A stretch of 10,053 nt of DNA, taken from NCBI GenBank assembly GCA_019309665.1, contig JAFDFV010000031.1, positions 1-10,053 on the forward strand, read 5' to 3'. The notes under the pieces are model-generated. The model was not told where the DNA came from and did not search any database. It saw only the letters and a list, made by a program, of their open reading frames with translations. Origin of the DNA: Deltaproteobacteria bacterium (GTDB lineage: Bacteria; Desulfobacterota; Desulfobacteria; Desulfobacterales; ETH-SRB1). The position numbers were made by a program, and so were the translations under genes. Positions 1-6,971 of the stretch are shown one piece after another. The first letter of the stretch is position 1; each line of letters opens with the position of its first letter.

Positions 1-2600
1 ACAATATTAACCAGCTTTTTCTTCACAACTATAATTTTTCTGACAGGCTTACCTTTTATAAACTTTTTAACATGCTCATCTGAAATGGCCATTTCTTTTA
101 AGGTATTATCATCTGTATCTGCATCTACATTAAACCTGCCTCTGAGCTTGCCATTAACCTGGACAACAATTAAAAGGTCATCTTTAGTCAGAGCTTCTTT
201 ATTATATTCAGGCCAAGAAGCTAAAAGTATATTGGACTCATTTCCCAATGCTTCCCAGAGTTCTTCGGCAAAATGAGGAACTATTGGCGCTAAAAGGAGC
301 ACAACTGACTCTATGGCATACCTGACAACGGAGTTTCTTTTATGACCATTTTTTTGAAGATCAATGCCCGACATAACATTAACAAGTTCCATAACAGCGC
401 TTATAGCTGTATTAAAATGAAATCTATCTTCAATATCTCTGGTAACCTTTTTTATTGTATAATGTGTCTTTCTATATAAATCACGCAATTCACCATCAAG
501 CTTGTCAGGACTTCCATAATATGGCGAAACATCTTTTATGTAATCCATGCAGTTCGATGCAATACGCCATACACGGTTAAGAAAGCGATAGCTGCCTTCG
601 ACTCCCTGCTCACTCCATTCGAGATCACGTTGTGGAGGAGCTGCAAAAAGGCAGAAAAGTCTCGTGGTATCCGCACCATATTTATCAAGTAATCTATTCG
701 GATCTATTACATTCTTTTTTGATTTTGACATTTTTTCAATACGACCCACCACAACTTTCTTGCCGCATTTTTTACAAAAACGATCAGAACCGTCGCTACT
801 CCCCTCAACCTCTTCAGGAAAAAGATAGCCGTGTTCAGGACACGAAACAGTCTCTTTGCAGACCATACCCTGGGTAAGCAGCCTTGTAAAAGGCTCCTTA
901 AAACTAACTAGGCCCAAATCTTTTAATACACGTGTAAAATACCTTGAATACAGAAGATGTAAAACAGCGTGTTCTACCCCTCCGATATACTGGTCTACCG
1001 GCATCCAGTATTCAACGGCCTTTTTATCAAACATGCCGGTGTTGCAATCAGGGCTGCAATATCTGGCAAAATACCAGGAAGACTCAACAAATGTATCCAT
1101 TGTATCGGTTTCTCTTTTTGCGTCAGAAGCTCCACATGCCGGACAACTGATATTTGCAAAATATTCGAGTTTTGAAAGCGGCGATCCGCCGTCTTCCAGG
1201 AGGTTGACATCTTCCGGAAGTATTACGGGAAGGTCTTCTTCAGGCACAGGAACAATGCCGCATTTGTTGCAGTAAATCATGGGAATCGGCGTGCCCCAAT
1301 ATCGTTGTCTGGAAATACCCCAGTCCCTTAATCTAAAACTTACCGTTTTCTTCCCGATATCATTATCTTCAAGAAAAGAAGCTATTGCATCTAAAGCTTT
1401 TCTGTTATCCATTCCGTCAAATTGACCGGAATTAACCATTACTCCTTCATCTGTATAAGCTTCCGTCATTATTTCAGAATCAAGATCAAAATCATATGGT
1501 TTTATAACAACAATTATATCGAGCCCATACTTTTTAGCAAAATCAAAATCACGCTGGTCATGCGCAGGAACAGACATAACCGCACCGGTACCATATTCCA
1601 TCAGGGCAAAATTAGCTGTATAAACCGGGATTCTTCTCTTGCTCAACGGGTTTATACAATAGGCACCTGTAAAAATACCCTCCTTTTCATAACCTTCAAT
1701 AGCCTTGACCGACCTGTCCTGCATAGATATTCGTTCAATAAATTTTTTTACCTGTTTTTCCTGCTTCGTTCCTTCTGAAAGCTTCAGCACAAGCGGATGT
1801 TCCGGTGCAAGACACATGAATGTTGCTCCGAAAACCGTATCCTGCCGCGTAGTAAAAACAGATATATGCTCTTCTTTATCAGGAGGATTCTCTATAGGAA
1901 AACGAATTTCCGCTCCTAAACTTTTTTTGATCCAGTTCTTCTGCATGGCAATAACTTTATCAGGCCAGCCGGGAAGATGATCGCAATAAGCCAGAAGGTC
2001 TTCAGCATAATCGGTAATTCGGAAAAACCACTGCCAGAGTTTCTTTTGGTGAACAGCATTGCCACATCTCCAGCACATACCGGCCTCAACCTGCTCGTTG
2101 GCAAGAACGGTCTGACAGGAATTACACCAGTTAACAAACGATTCCTTCCTGTAAACCATTTTCTTTTCATACATCTTTAAGAATAACCATTGCTCCCATC
2201 TGTAATATTCAGGTCTGCAAGTGGCGAATTCTCTTTCCCAGTCGTAGCTGAATCCAATACGTTTCAACTGGCGACGCATGGTATCAATATTTTCATATGT
2301 CCATTTTGCCGGATGAGATCTGTTTGCAATTGCAGCATTTTCCGCCGGCATACCAAATGCGTCCCATCCCATTGGATGTAATACATTGAATCCCTGCATT
2401 TTTTTGTACCTGGCAATAACATCGCCTATGGTATAGTTTCTAACATGCCCCATGTGTATCTTGCCGGAAGGATAGGGAAACATTTCAAGAAGATAATACT
2501 TTTGCCTTTCCGGGTCCTCATCAACCTTAAAAAGCTTTGAACTTTCCCAGTAAATCCGCCATTTATTTTCTATTATCTTTGGGTCGTATTTTTTATCCAT
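1..2600 (-). CDS. leuS: Leucyl-tRNA synthetase (3' end cut by window edge)
   Basis: Class I aminoacyl-tRNA synthetase that charges tRNA-Leu with leucine in the cytoplasm; EC 6.1.1.4 family. The minus-strand frame from ATG at 2600-2598 is open to the left edge (866 residues). Seen in the translation: FPYPSGKIHMGH with the HIGH-type motif at residues 49-52; a zinc-finger insert with Cys159, Cys162, Cys176 and Cys179; the CP1 editing domain with a Thr-rich FTTRQDT segment; and VPAHDQRDFDFA, whose Asp351 corresponds to the editing-site Asp345 of E. coli LeuRS. A second Cys-rich insert (CPEHG...CKKCG) precedes KMSKS at 623-627. The last visible residues are VRKIIVVKKKLVNI. E. coli LeuRS has 860 residues and a similar ending, so only a few codons should be missing. 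An in-frame TAA lies directly before the ATG, which fixes the start. AAGG/AGGTG sequences 12-20 bases upstream give only a loosely spaced ribosome binding site. It is transcribed divergently from rng. Confidence 0.97.
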   Translation of the reverse strand, partial: MDKKYDPKIIENKWRIYWESSKLFKVDEDPERQKYYLLEMFPYPSGKIHMGHVRNYTIGDVIARYKKMQGFNVLHPMGWDAFGMPAENAAIANRSHPAKWTYENIDTMRRQLKRIGFSYDWEREFATCRPEYYRWEQWLFLKMYEKKMVYRKESFVNWCNSCQTVLANEQVEAGMCWRCGNAVHQKKLWQWFFRITDYAEDLLAYCDHLPGWPDKVIAMQKNWIKKSLGAEIRFPIENPPDKEEHISVFTTRQDTVFGATFMCLAPEHPLVLKLSEGTKQEKQVKKFIERISMQDRSVKAIEGYEKEGIFTGAYCINPLSKRRIPVYTANFALMEYGTGAVMSVPAHDQRDFDFAKKYGLDIIVVIKPYDFDLDSEIMTEAYTDEGVMVNSGQFDGMDNRKALDAIASFLEDNDIGKKTVSFRLRDWGISRQRYWGTPIPMIYCNKCGIVPVPEEDLPVILPEDVNLLEDGGSPLSKLEYFANISCPACGASDAKRETDTMDTFVESSWYFARYCSPDCNTGMFDKKAVEYWMPVDQYIGGVEHAVLHLLYSRYFTRVLKDLGLVSFKEPFTRLLTQGMVCKETVSCPEHGYLFPEEVEGSSDGSDRFCKKCGKKVVVGRIEKMSKSKKNVIDPNRLLDKYGADTTRLFCLFAAPPQRDLEWSEQGVEGSYRFLNRVWRIASNCMDYIKDVSPYYGSPDKLDGELRDLYRKTHYTIKKVTRDIEDRFHFNTAISAVMELVNVMSGIDLQKNGHKRNSVVRYAIESVVLLLAPIVPHFAEELWEALGNESNILLASWPEYNKEALTKDDLLIVVQVNGKLRGRFNVDADTDDNTLKEMAISDEHVKKFIKGKPVRKIIVVKKKLVNI

Positions 2601-2652
2601 TTACTATTACTACCTTTCACCTAATTTTCCTCAAATTCTGTCACCTCATGCC

Positions 2653-2682
2653 ATAATATGATATAAATAGCAAGACTGGCAA
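2653..2682 (-). promoter_or_regulatory. Candidate sigma70-type promoter of leuS
   Basis: Read on the minus strand, TTGCCA (2682-2677) is followed after 18 bases by TATTAT (2658-2653), a good match to -35 and -10 consensus boxes. Transcription would start near 2645 and give a short leader of about 45 bases before the leuS ATG. I see no attenuator or riboswitch-like structure in that leader. The call rests on consensus matching and position only. Confidence 0.5.
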
Positions 2683-2815
2683 TACGACCGATCAGAAATA
2701 GTTTGACTTGTACTTGACAATTGCTTATTCAATCAAAAAAACTGTAACAGTTCAGCCACTAAGGCACAAAGGCACAAAAAAGAGATATGAATTTTAAACC
2801 TTTATCAAAAAGACC

Positions 2816-2921
2816 TATAGACTTTCAGATAATTCATTTCACAAGGCCAGAAGGAGGAAGGCGTATTAGTTATACGTCGACGACTGATAACGCAGTGAAA
2901 TTATTTATCTGAAAGTCTATA
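2816..2921. repeat. 106 bp foldback repeat nested in the GxxExxY element
   Basis: A perfect 17-base inverted repeat (2816-2832 against 2905-2921, TATAGACTTTCAGATAA) is extended inward by an imperfect ATTTCAC/GTGAAAT pairing. About 50 bases of interior contain GGAGGAAGGCG, ACGTCGACG and GATAACGCAG. As RNA or single-stranded DNA this would form a long stem. It has no coding content that I trust. It sits where the N-terminal part of the GxxExxY gene should be, which suggests that it inserted into an older element. No flanking duplication is visible. Confidence 0.7.
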
Positions 2922-3043
2922 TCTGCATACGGAGACGCACAGGCGGAAAAGAATCTGTTGCTGAAAAAATTGTAGATACAGCATATACTGTACATAAGAT
3001 ATTAGTACCGAGTTTGCTCGAAAAAGTGTATGAAGTTTGTTAG
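2921..3043 (+). pseudogene. Remnant of a GxxExxY-family protein gene
   Basis: The frame from 2921 reads ICIRRRTGGKE, then SVAEKIVDTAYTVHK, then ILVPSLLEKVYEVC, and ends at TAG (3041-3043). This matches the conserved N-terminal block of GxxExxY proteins (typically ...AEKVVDAAFKVH..LGPGLLESVYEVC...), a family of about 120-130 residues with a PD-(D/E)XK-like nuclease fold and no settled role. Only about 40 residues survive. The family-defining Gly is Ser here (codon 3011-3013), while the Glu (3020-3022) and Tyr (3029-3031) remain. Restoring one T at the stop would read on as CLEIIL, hinting at a frameshift, but the rest of the gene is missing before the right-hand inverted repeat begins. There is no start codon with a ribosome binding site, and the upstream part is interrupted by the foldback. 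I infer a non-functional fragment. Confidence 0.65.
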
Positions 3044-3058
3044 AAATTATATTATAAT
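3030..3058 (+). promoter_or_regulatory. Possible rng promoter inside the element's right end
   Basis: A perfect TATAAT (3053-3058) has the weak -35-like ATGAAG 17 bases upstream (3030-3035). It would start transcription near 3065, giving a leader of about 50 bases. A second, weaker candidate outside the element is TTGACT (2703-2708) with TATTCA (2726-2731), also 17 bases apart. Either could serve rng. The inner one would mean the insertion now supplies the promoter. Neither is proven by sequence alone. Confidence 0.3.
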
Positions 3059-3113
3059 CTTGGTGGCTTAGTGTCTTTGTGGCTAAACTGTTACGAAAAA
3101 GGATAAATATTAC

Positions 3114-4577
3114 ATGATAAGTAAGGTTCTGATAAATGCATTAGATCCTGAAGAATGCAGAATCGCAAAAGTAATTGACAATAAACTTGAGGAATTTCAT
3201 ATCGAAAGTGCCTCAAAAGAAATTACACACGGTAACATATACAAAGCAGTAATTTCTCGTGTTGAACCCAGTCTTCAGGCCGCATTTGTTGATTATGGAG
3301 CAGAACGACATGGATTTCTTCAGAAGAATGAAATCCACAGCGATTACTTTCAGGATAATTATGCCGGAGACTCTTCCATATCAAATCTTGTCAAGAAAGG
3401 GCAGGAACTGGTTGTACAAGTAACAAAAGACCCTTTTATGAAAAAGGGAGCCATGCTTACAACATTTATATCTCTTGCTGGAAGGTTCGTGGTTTTTATG
3501 CCTGGAAGTGAACAGCGGGGGATTTCACGAAAAATAGAAAATGAAGATGAACGGAATCGTCTAAAAAAAATTATACCCGAGCTTAATATCCCGGAAGGAT
3601 TTGGGCTCATTGTAAGGACTGCCGGGAAAGATTGTACAAAAACAAAGCTTTCTAAAGATTTGAATTATCTTTTCAGACTCTGGAAAAATATTAAAAGCCA
3701 GATAATGAAGGAAAACGCTCCAGCGCTTCTCTTTAAAGAACGAAATCTTGTTTTAAGATCCATAAGGGACTATTTTACTACGGATATTAATGAAATTCTT
3801 ATTGACAACCCCTCAGTTTGCCATGAAGTTAAAGATTTTATTAAAATCATATCTCCTAAACATACCAAAAGTGTTAAATTATATAAAAGTGAAAAACCTA
3901 TATTTACAAAACACCAGCTTGAAGACCAGATCGCTTCTATATATAAAAACAGGGTTAACCTGAAATCAGGTGGATCAATTGTAATAGAACAAACCGAAGC
4001 TTTAGTCGCCATAGATGTTAATTCAGGCAAAGCAACAAAACAAAAATCTATCGAAGAAACAGCCTTACGGACCAATGTTGAAGCAGCCGAAGAAATTGCC
4101 CGTCAACTGCGTCTGCGAGATTTGGGCGGTCTTGTTGTATTGGATCTCATTGACATGAGAGACCAAAAGCACAAATCAGAAGTAGAAGGAACGTTGAAAA
4201 ACCATTTAAAAAAAGATAAGGCAAAAACAAAAGTAGGAAGAATTTCTAAATTTGGGTTAATTGAAATGTCGAGGCAGCGAATCAGGCCATCTATTGGATA
4301 CAGCGGTTTTGAAGCCTGCAAATATTGCCATGGAAAAGGCATAACTCCATCTCCTGAAACCCTGGCTCTTGCTTTCTTGAGAAAACTCAGCATCGAAACT
4401 CTAAAACAAGAAATTTCCAAAGTAACGGGCATAGTCCCTGTCGAGGTAGCTGACTATCTTCTGAATAATAAAAGAAAAGAAATAATTGACCTTGAGTTAA
4501 GGCGTAATCTTTCGATATCAATAAAAGGCGATAGCACCTTGTTCCTCGGAGACAGCAAGATCATCAGTTCAAAATAG
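3114..4577 (+). CDS. rng: Ribonuclease G (Rne/Rng family endoribonuclease)
   Basis: Single-strand-specific endoribonuclease that prefers 5'-monophosphorylated RNA and in E. coli matures the 16S rRNA 5' end and some mRNAs. At 487 residues it matches E. coli RNase G (489) and lacks the long C-terminal scaffold of RNase E. In order: an S1 RNA-binding domain at about 37-125 (KAVISRVEPSLQAAFVDYG), then the 5'-sensor and RNase H-like regions. The DNase I-like catalytic domain has Asp301 in ALVAIDVNSG and Asp344 in GGLVVLDLIDM, equivalent to RNase E Asp303 and Asp346, which bind the catalytic metal. The zinc-link Cys pair is at 402 and 405 (ACKYCHGKG). The signature GLIEMSRQR is intact at 381-389. 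An AAGGA sequence lies 10 bases before the ATG. No frame damage is seen. The gene is divergent from leuS and follows the inserted element closely. Confidence 0.95.
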   Translation: MISKVLINALDPEECRIAKVIDNKLEEFHIESASKEITHGNIYKAVISRVEPSLQAAFVDYGAERHGFLQKNEIHSDYFQDNYAGDSSISNLVKKGQELVVQVTKDPFMKKGAMLTTFISLAGRFVVFMPGSEQRGISRKIENEDERNRLKKIIPELNIPEGFGLIVRTAGKDCTKTKLSKDLNYLFRLWKNIKSQIMKENAPALLFKERNLVLRSIRDYFTTDINEILIDNPSVCHEVKDFIKIISPKHTKSVKLYKSEKPIFTKHQLEDQIASIYKNRVNLKSGGSIVIEQTEALVAIDVNSGKATKQKSIEETALRTNVEAAEEIARQLRLRDLGGLVVLDLIDMRDQKHKSEVEGTLKNHLKKDKAKTKVGRISKFGLIEMSRQRIRPSIGYSGFEACKYCHGKGITPSPETLALAFLRKLSIETLKQEISKVTGIVPVEVADYLLNNKRKEIIDLELRRNLSISIKGDSTLFLGDSKIISSK

Positions 4578-4595
4578 AATCCCGTTAAATTTATA

Positions 4596-4651
4596 GTAGG
4601 GGCGAATCTTGTATTCGCCCTAATCAGGGCGATCACAAGGATCGCCCCTAC
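4596..4651. repeat. Head-to-head double hairpin repeat after rng
   Basis: The outer arms GTAGGGGCGA (4596-4605) and TCGCCCCTAC (4642-4651) are exact reverse complements. Inside are two separate hairpins: GGGCGAAT/ATTCGCCC with loop CTTGT (4600-4620), and GGGCGAT/ATCGCCC with a 7-base loop (4627-4647). The second half reversed closely copies the first, so this is one unit of about 27 bases in inverted duplicate. I recall similar GTAGGGGCGA...CTTGT...TCGCCC units dispersed in many bacterial genomes. It may act as a transcript end or a block to 3' exonucleases for rng, but no U-tract follows, so it is not a standard intrinsic terminator. Confidence 0.8.
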
Positions 4652-4676
4652 TTGATTATTGTATCATGGGAAAATT

Positions 4677-5426
4677 ATGCCTAAAAAAAATACAGCCATA
4701 TCAAATAAGATTGCCGTTATTATAATAATCTGTGCTGTTGTTGCAGCGGGCTTATTTTTAATACAGAAAAAACTCACCGGACCTGTTGAAAAAAATTTGT
4801 CGGGGAAAGTTCATGTTCCTATAAAATCCCAGCCCGTAATAGACTACAACAAGCTGGAAAAAGATAAAGAGCTTCAAATACTTACCCAAAAGCGTAAAGC
4901 AAAATATGGAGTGGAAAAAAGCGTTGATATCATTGTAAAATCTGATGAATCACTTAAAATAGGTGATTCGACAGTTTCCATGCAGGAAATTCTGGACAAG
5001 ATCCGTATTAAAAGCGGTGATATTATTGAAAAGGACATAGAGGGACTAAACCTGCCGGATGACAGGATAAGAGCATTCGGAATATATGTGGTCAAAACTG
5101 AAGACAACATCTGGAACATACACTTTAAGTTTTTAAAGGATTACTTTGATCACAAGGGGATTGCCCTTGCTCCACTTGCCGACGAGCCGGACAGAAAGGG
5201 TTTTAGTTCAGGAATCGGCAAAATTTTAAAATTTTCCGAAAAAACTGTTAGCATTTACAACATCAAAGAACGTAAAATAGCTGTAGATCTTAACCTGATA
5301 TATCCATTAAGCAAAGTTGTTGTTTTTAATATGGACCGGATTTTTGCTCTTTTAAACCAGATTGATTACAATAATACAAACCGCATTCAGTTTGACGGAG
5401 AAACCCTCTGGATACAGATTGAATAG
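4677..5426 (+). CDS. Unrecognised membrane-anchored protein
   Basis: I do not recognise this protein. The 249-residue product begins with a short Lys-rich stretch (MPKKNTAISNK), followed by one hydrophobic segment at about 12-29 (IAVIIIICAVVAAGLFLI) and Lys-rich flanking residues. This suggests a single-pass anchor with the remainder outside the cytoplasm. The rest is soluble and charged, with no Cys after residue 19 and no catalytic motif that I can name. The C-terminal half (KILKFSEKTVSIYN...IQFDGETLWIQIE) looks beta-rich. I chose the ATG at 4677. An in-frame TTG at 4659 would add six residues but has no ribosome binding site and nearly touches the repeat. The ATG itself has only a weak upstream purine run (GGGAAAA). 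Base composition resembles the neighbours. It lies between rng and purB, separated from both by repeats, so operon membership is uncertain. Confidence 0.75.
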   Translation: MPKKNTAISNKIAVIIIICAVVAAGLFLIQKKLTGPVEKNLSGKVHVPIKSQPVIDYNKLEKDKELQILTQKRKAKYGVEKSVDIIVKSDESLKIGDSTVSMQEILDKIRIKSGDIIEKDIEGLNLPDDRIRAFGIYVVKTEDNIWNIHFKFLKDYFDHKGIALAPLADEPDRKGFSSGIGKILKFSEKTVSIYNIKERKIAVDLNLIYPLSKVVVFNMDRIFALLNQIDYNNTNRIQFDGETLWIQIE

Positions 5427-5454
5427 GAGTCAGGAGTCAGGCGTCAGGAGTCAA
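5427..5454. repeat. Four tandem heptamers (GAGTCAG-type)
   Basis: Directly after the TAG stop of the preceding gene come four 7-base units: GAGTCAG, GAGTCAG, GCGTCAG and GAGTCAA. The array is exactly 28 bases with one substitution in unit 3 and one in unit 4. It has no spacers and no coding role. It may be a slippage-prone tract or the edge of a larger dispersed repeat. Confidence 0.85.
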
Positions 5455-5492
5455 AGGGTGGGTGGTATTTGACTGAAATTTATAACTACGGA

Positions 5493-5638
5493 ACGAGACC
5501 TTTGAAAAATGCTCAATTTTGTTCAAGTTCAAGGAAGGCGAAAATTTTAAATGTAGGAATACATTGAGTATTTCGAGGCTTAAAATTTGAGCCTGACACC
5601 GAAATTGGGCAAAAGGGGGCGTTTTGCAAAGGTCTCGG
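5493..5638. mobile_element. 146 bp MITE-like foldback with 9 bp target duplication
   Basis: The ends are inverted repeats: 5494-5504 CGAGACCTTTG matches exactly the reverse complement of 5627-5637. Continuing inward, about 26 of 33 positions agree, most mismatches being C/T. A second, inner inverted pair (GGCGAAAATTTTAA near 5537-5550 and the TTAAAATTTGAGCC region near 5580-5593) lies around the centre. The element is flanked by an identical direct repeat, AACTACGGA, at 5484-5492 and 5639-5647. Terminal inverted repeats, a flanking duplication and no coding capacity fit a non-autonomous (MITE-type) insertion mobilised by a transposase encoded elsewhere. The right copy of the duplication ends one base before the GGAG of the purB ribosome binding site. 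Confidence 0.8.
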
Positions 5639-5663
5639 AACTACGGATGGAGCAAAGCAATAG

Positions 5664-6971
5664 ATGATAAAACGATATACAAGAAGTATTATGGGCGATA
5701 TCTGGACCGATGAAAACAAGTATAACACATGGCTGAAAGTTGAAATTTTAGCCTGTGAAGCCATGGCGCAAAACAAAATGATTCCCCCAAAAGCGTTTAA
5801 AAACATAAAGGAAAAAGCTGGTTTCTCCGTTAAAAGAATAGAAGAAATAGAAGCTGAGACCAAACATGACGTAATAGCCTTTCTGACAAATGTTGCTGAA
5901 CATGTCGGGCCTGACTCGAGATATATCCACATGGGGCTGACATCTTCAGACATTCTTGATACAAGCATGGCATATCTTCTCAAAAAATCTGGGGAAATTA
6001 TCATAAAAGACTGCGAAAACCTGTTAAGTATAATTAAGAAAAGAGCCTTTGAACACAAGGATACCGTCATGGTCGGAAGATCGCACGGAATTCATGCAGA
6101 ACCTGTTACCTTTGGGCTGAAACTGGCAGTCTGGTATGATGAAATGAAGCGCAACAGAAAAAGATTTGAGCGTGCTGTCGAAAACATCAGTTTCGGTCAA
6201 TTTTCAGGGGCAGTCGGTACTTTTGCCAATATTCCACCGGAAATTGAAGCATATGTTTGCAAAAAACTGGATCTCAAACCAGCCCCTGCTTCAACGCAAA
6301 TTATACAACGAGACCGACATGCCGAATATTTTACAGCGTTAGCTATCATGGCATCATCAATCGAAAAGATGGCTCTTGAAATCAGGCATCTTCAAAGAAC
6401 AGAAGTTCTTGAGGCAGAAGAGTATTTTTCAAAAGGGCAAAAAGGTTCCTCAGCCATGCCTCACAAGAGGAATCCAATAGGATCCGAAAACCTTTGCGGC
6501 CTCGCACGGATCATCAGGTCTAATGCTATGGCTGCTTTGGAGAACATCCCTCTCTGGCATGAAAGGGATATAAGCCATTCATCTGTTGAGAGAATAATCG
6601 CTCCAGACAGTACAATACTTATTGATTACATGCTAAACAGGCTAAAGGGTTTGATTAATAATCTTGTTGTATATCCCAAAAGAATGAAAGAAAATCTTAA
6701 TATGCTGAACGGTCTTATCTTTTCTCAACAGATACTTCTTGCTCTTGCCGAATCAGGAGTAACCCGTGAAGACGCATATAAAATGGTTCAGAAGCAGGCA
6801 ATGCGTGTATGGAAAGAAAAAAAGCCTTTTAAGGAGCTGATAAAGAAAGATAAAGGGATATGCGCTCATCTAAGCAAGAAAAAAATTGAAGAAATATTTG
6901 ACGTCAACTATCATTTAAAGTATATCGGCATAATTTTTGACCGTGTATTTGAAACCCAAATTGAGCCATGA
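5664..6971 (+). CDS. purB: Adenylosuccinate lyase
   Basis: Fumarate-releasing lyase of purine synthesis. It cleaves SAICAR to AICAR and adenylosuccinate to AMP. The 435 residues match the Bacillus/Thermotoga-type enzyme (about 430). Conserved elements seen: the N-terminal MIKRYTRSIMGDIWTDENK; His68 in KHDV; His89 in YIHMGLTSSD; His141 in GRSHGIHAEP (these three coincide in number with the active-site His residues of the B. subtilis enzyme); and the fumarase/lyase superfamily signature GSSAMPHKRNPIGSE at 261-275, which carries the catalytic Ser on a flexible loop. The start at 5664 gives the usual family N-terminus. A GGAG lies 11 bases upstream, a slightly long spacing. The MITE-like element ends 25 bases before the start, so any native promoter must lie beyond it or be provided by it. 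The stop overlaps the next gene's start by 4 bases (ATGA). Confidence 0.96.
   Translation: MIKRYTRSIMGDIWTDENKYNTWLKVEILACEAMAQNKMIPPKAFKNIKEKAGFSVKRIEEIEAETKHDVIAFLTNVAEHVGPDSRYIHMGLTSSDILDTSMAYLLKKSGEIIIKDCENLLSIIKKRAFEHKDTVMVGRSHGIHAEPVTFGLKLAVWYDEMKRNRKRFERAVENISFGQFSGAVGTFANIPPEIEAYVCKKLDLKPAPASTQIIQRDRHAEYFTALAIMASSIEKMALEIRHLQRTEVLEAEEYFSKGQKGSSAMPHKRNPIGSENLCGLARIIRSNAMAALENIPLWHERDISHSSVERIIAPDSTILIDYMLNRLKGLINNLVVYPKRMKENLNMLNGLIFSQQILLALAESGVTREDAYKMVQKQAMRVWKEKKPFKELIKKDKGICAHLSKKKIEEIFDVNYHLKYIGIIFDRVFETQIEP

Larger units (their letters stand above)
2744..3094. mobile_element. ~350 bp element with terminal inverted repeats and a decayed GxxExxY fragment
   Basis: The left end (2744-2777) and the reverse complement of the right end (3061-3094) begin with the same GTAACAGTT and agree at 28 of 34 positions by hand alignment, including the AGCCAC core. 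The left arm continues with short direct copies of AAGGCACA. Between the arms lie a 106 bp foldback and a broken GxxExxY-family coding fragment. I recall that GxxExxY genes in many bacteria sit between degenerate repeats of this 'CCACNAAGGCACAAAGGCAC' style, so I read this as a decayed, internally deleted copy of such a cassette. No clear target-site duplication is visible. The right end lies 19 bases before the rng start codon, so the insertion has replaced or displaced the native upstream region of rng. Confidence 0.6.

Noticed and set aside
856..1275. Plus-strand open frame of 139 codons opposite leuS (also 1422-1778, 1705-1980 and other plus-strand frames within 1-2600)
   Set aside because: They are antisense to an intact leuS with all family motifs, and their translations resemble no protein family.
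2787..2912. Small plus-strand frame of 41 codons (MNFKPLSKRP...) running through the foldback
   Set aside because: Almost all of it is inverted-repeat sequence and no family resemblance is visible. It is most likely an accident of the insertion.
3041..3058. A simple one-base frameshift as the sole defect of the GxxExxY gene
   Set aside because: Restoring a T extends the frame by only a few codons before another stop and the right inverted repeat. Most of the C-terminal coding sequence is absent, so deletion is also needed.
4659..4676. TTG at 4659 as the start of the unrecognised membrane protein
   Set aside because: No ribosome binding site precedes it and it nearly touches the hairpin repeat. 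The ATG at 4677 gives a typical Lys-rich start before the membrane segment.
5427..5454. Heptamer array as a possible CRISPR or plasmid iteron array
   Set aside because: Units are only 7 bases long, contiguous without spacers, and too few. No cas or replication gene is nearby.
5513..6070. Minus-strand open frame of 185 codons across the MITE-like element and the start of purB
   Set aside because: Antisense shadow of purB. Part of it translates repeat sequence, and the start has no supporting ribosome binding site.
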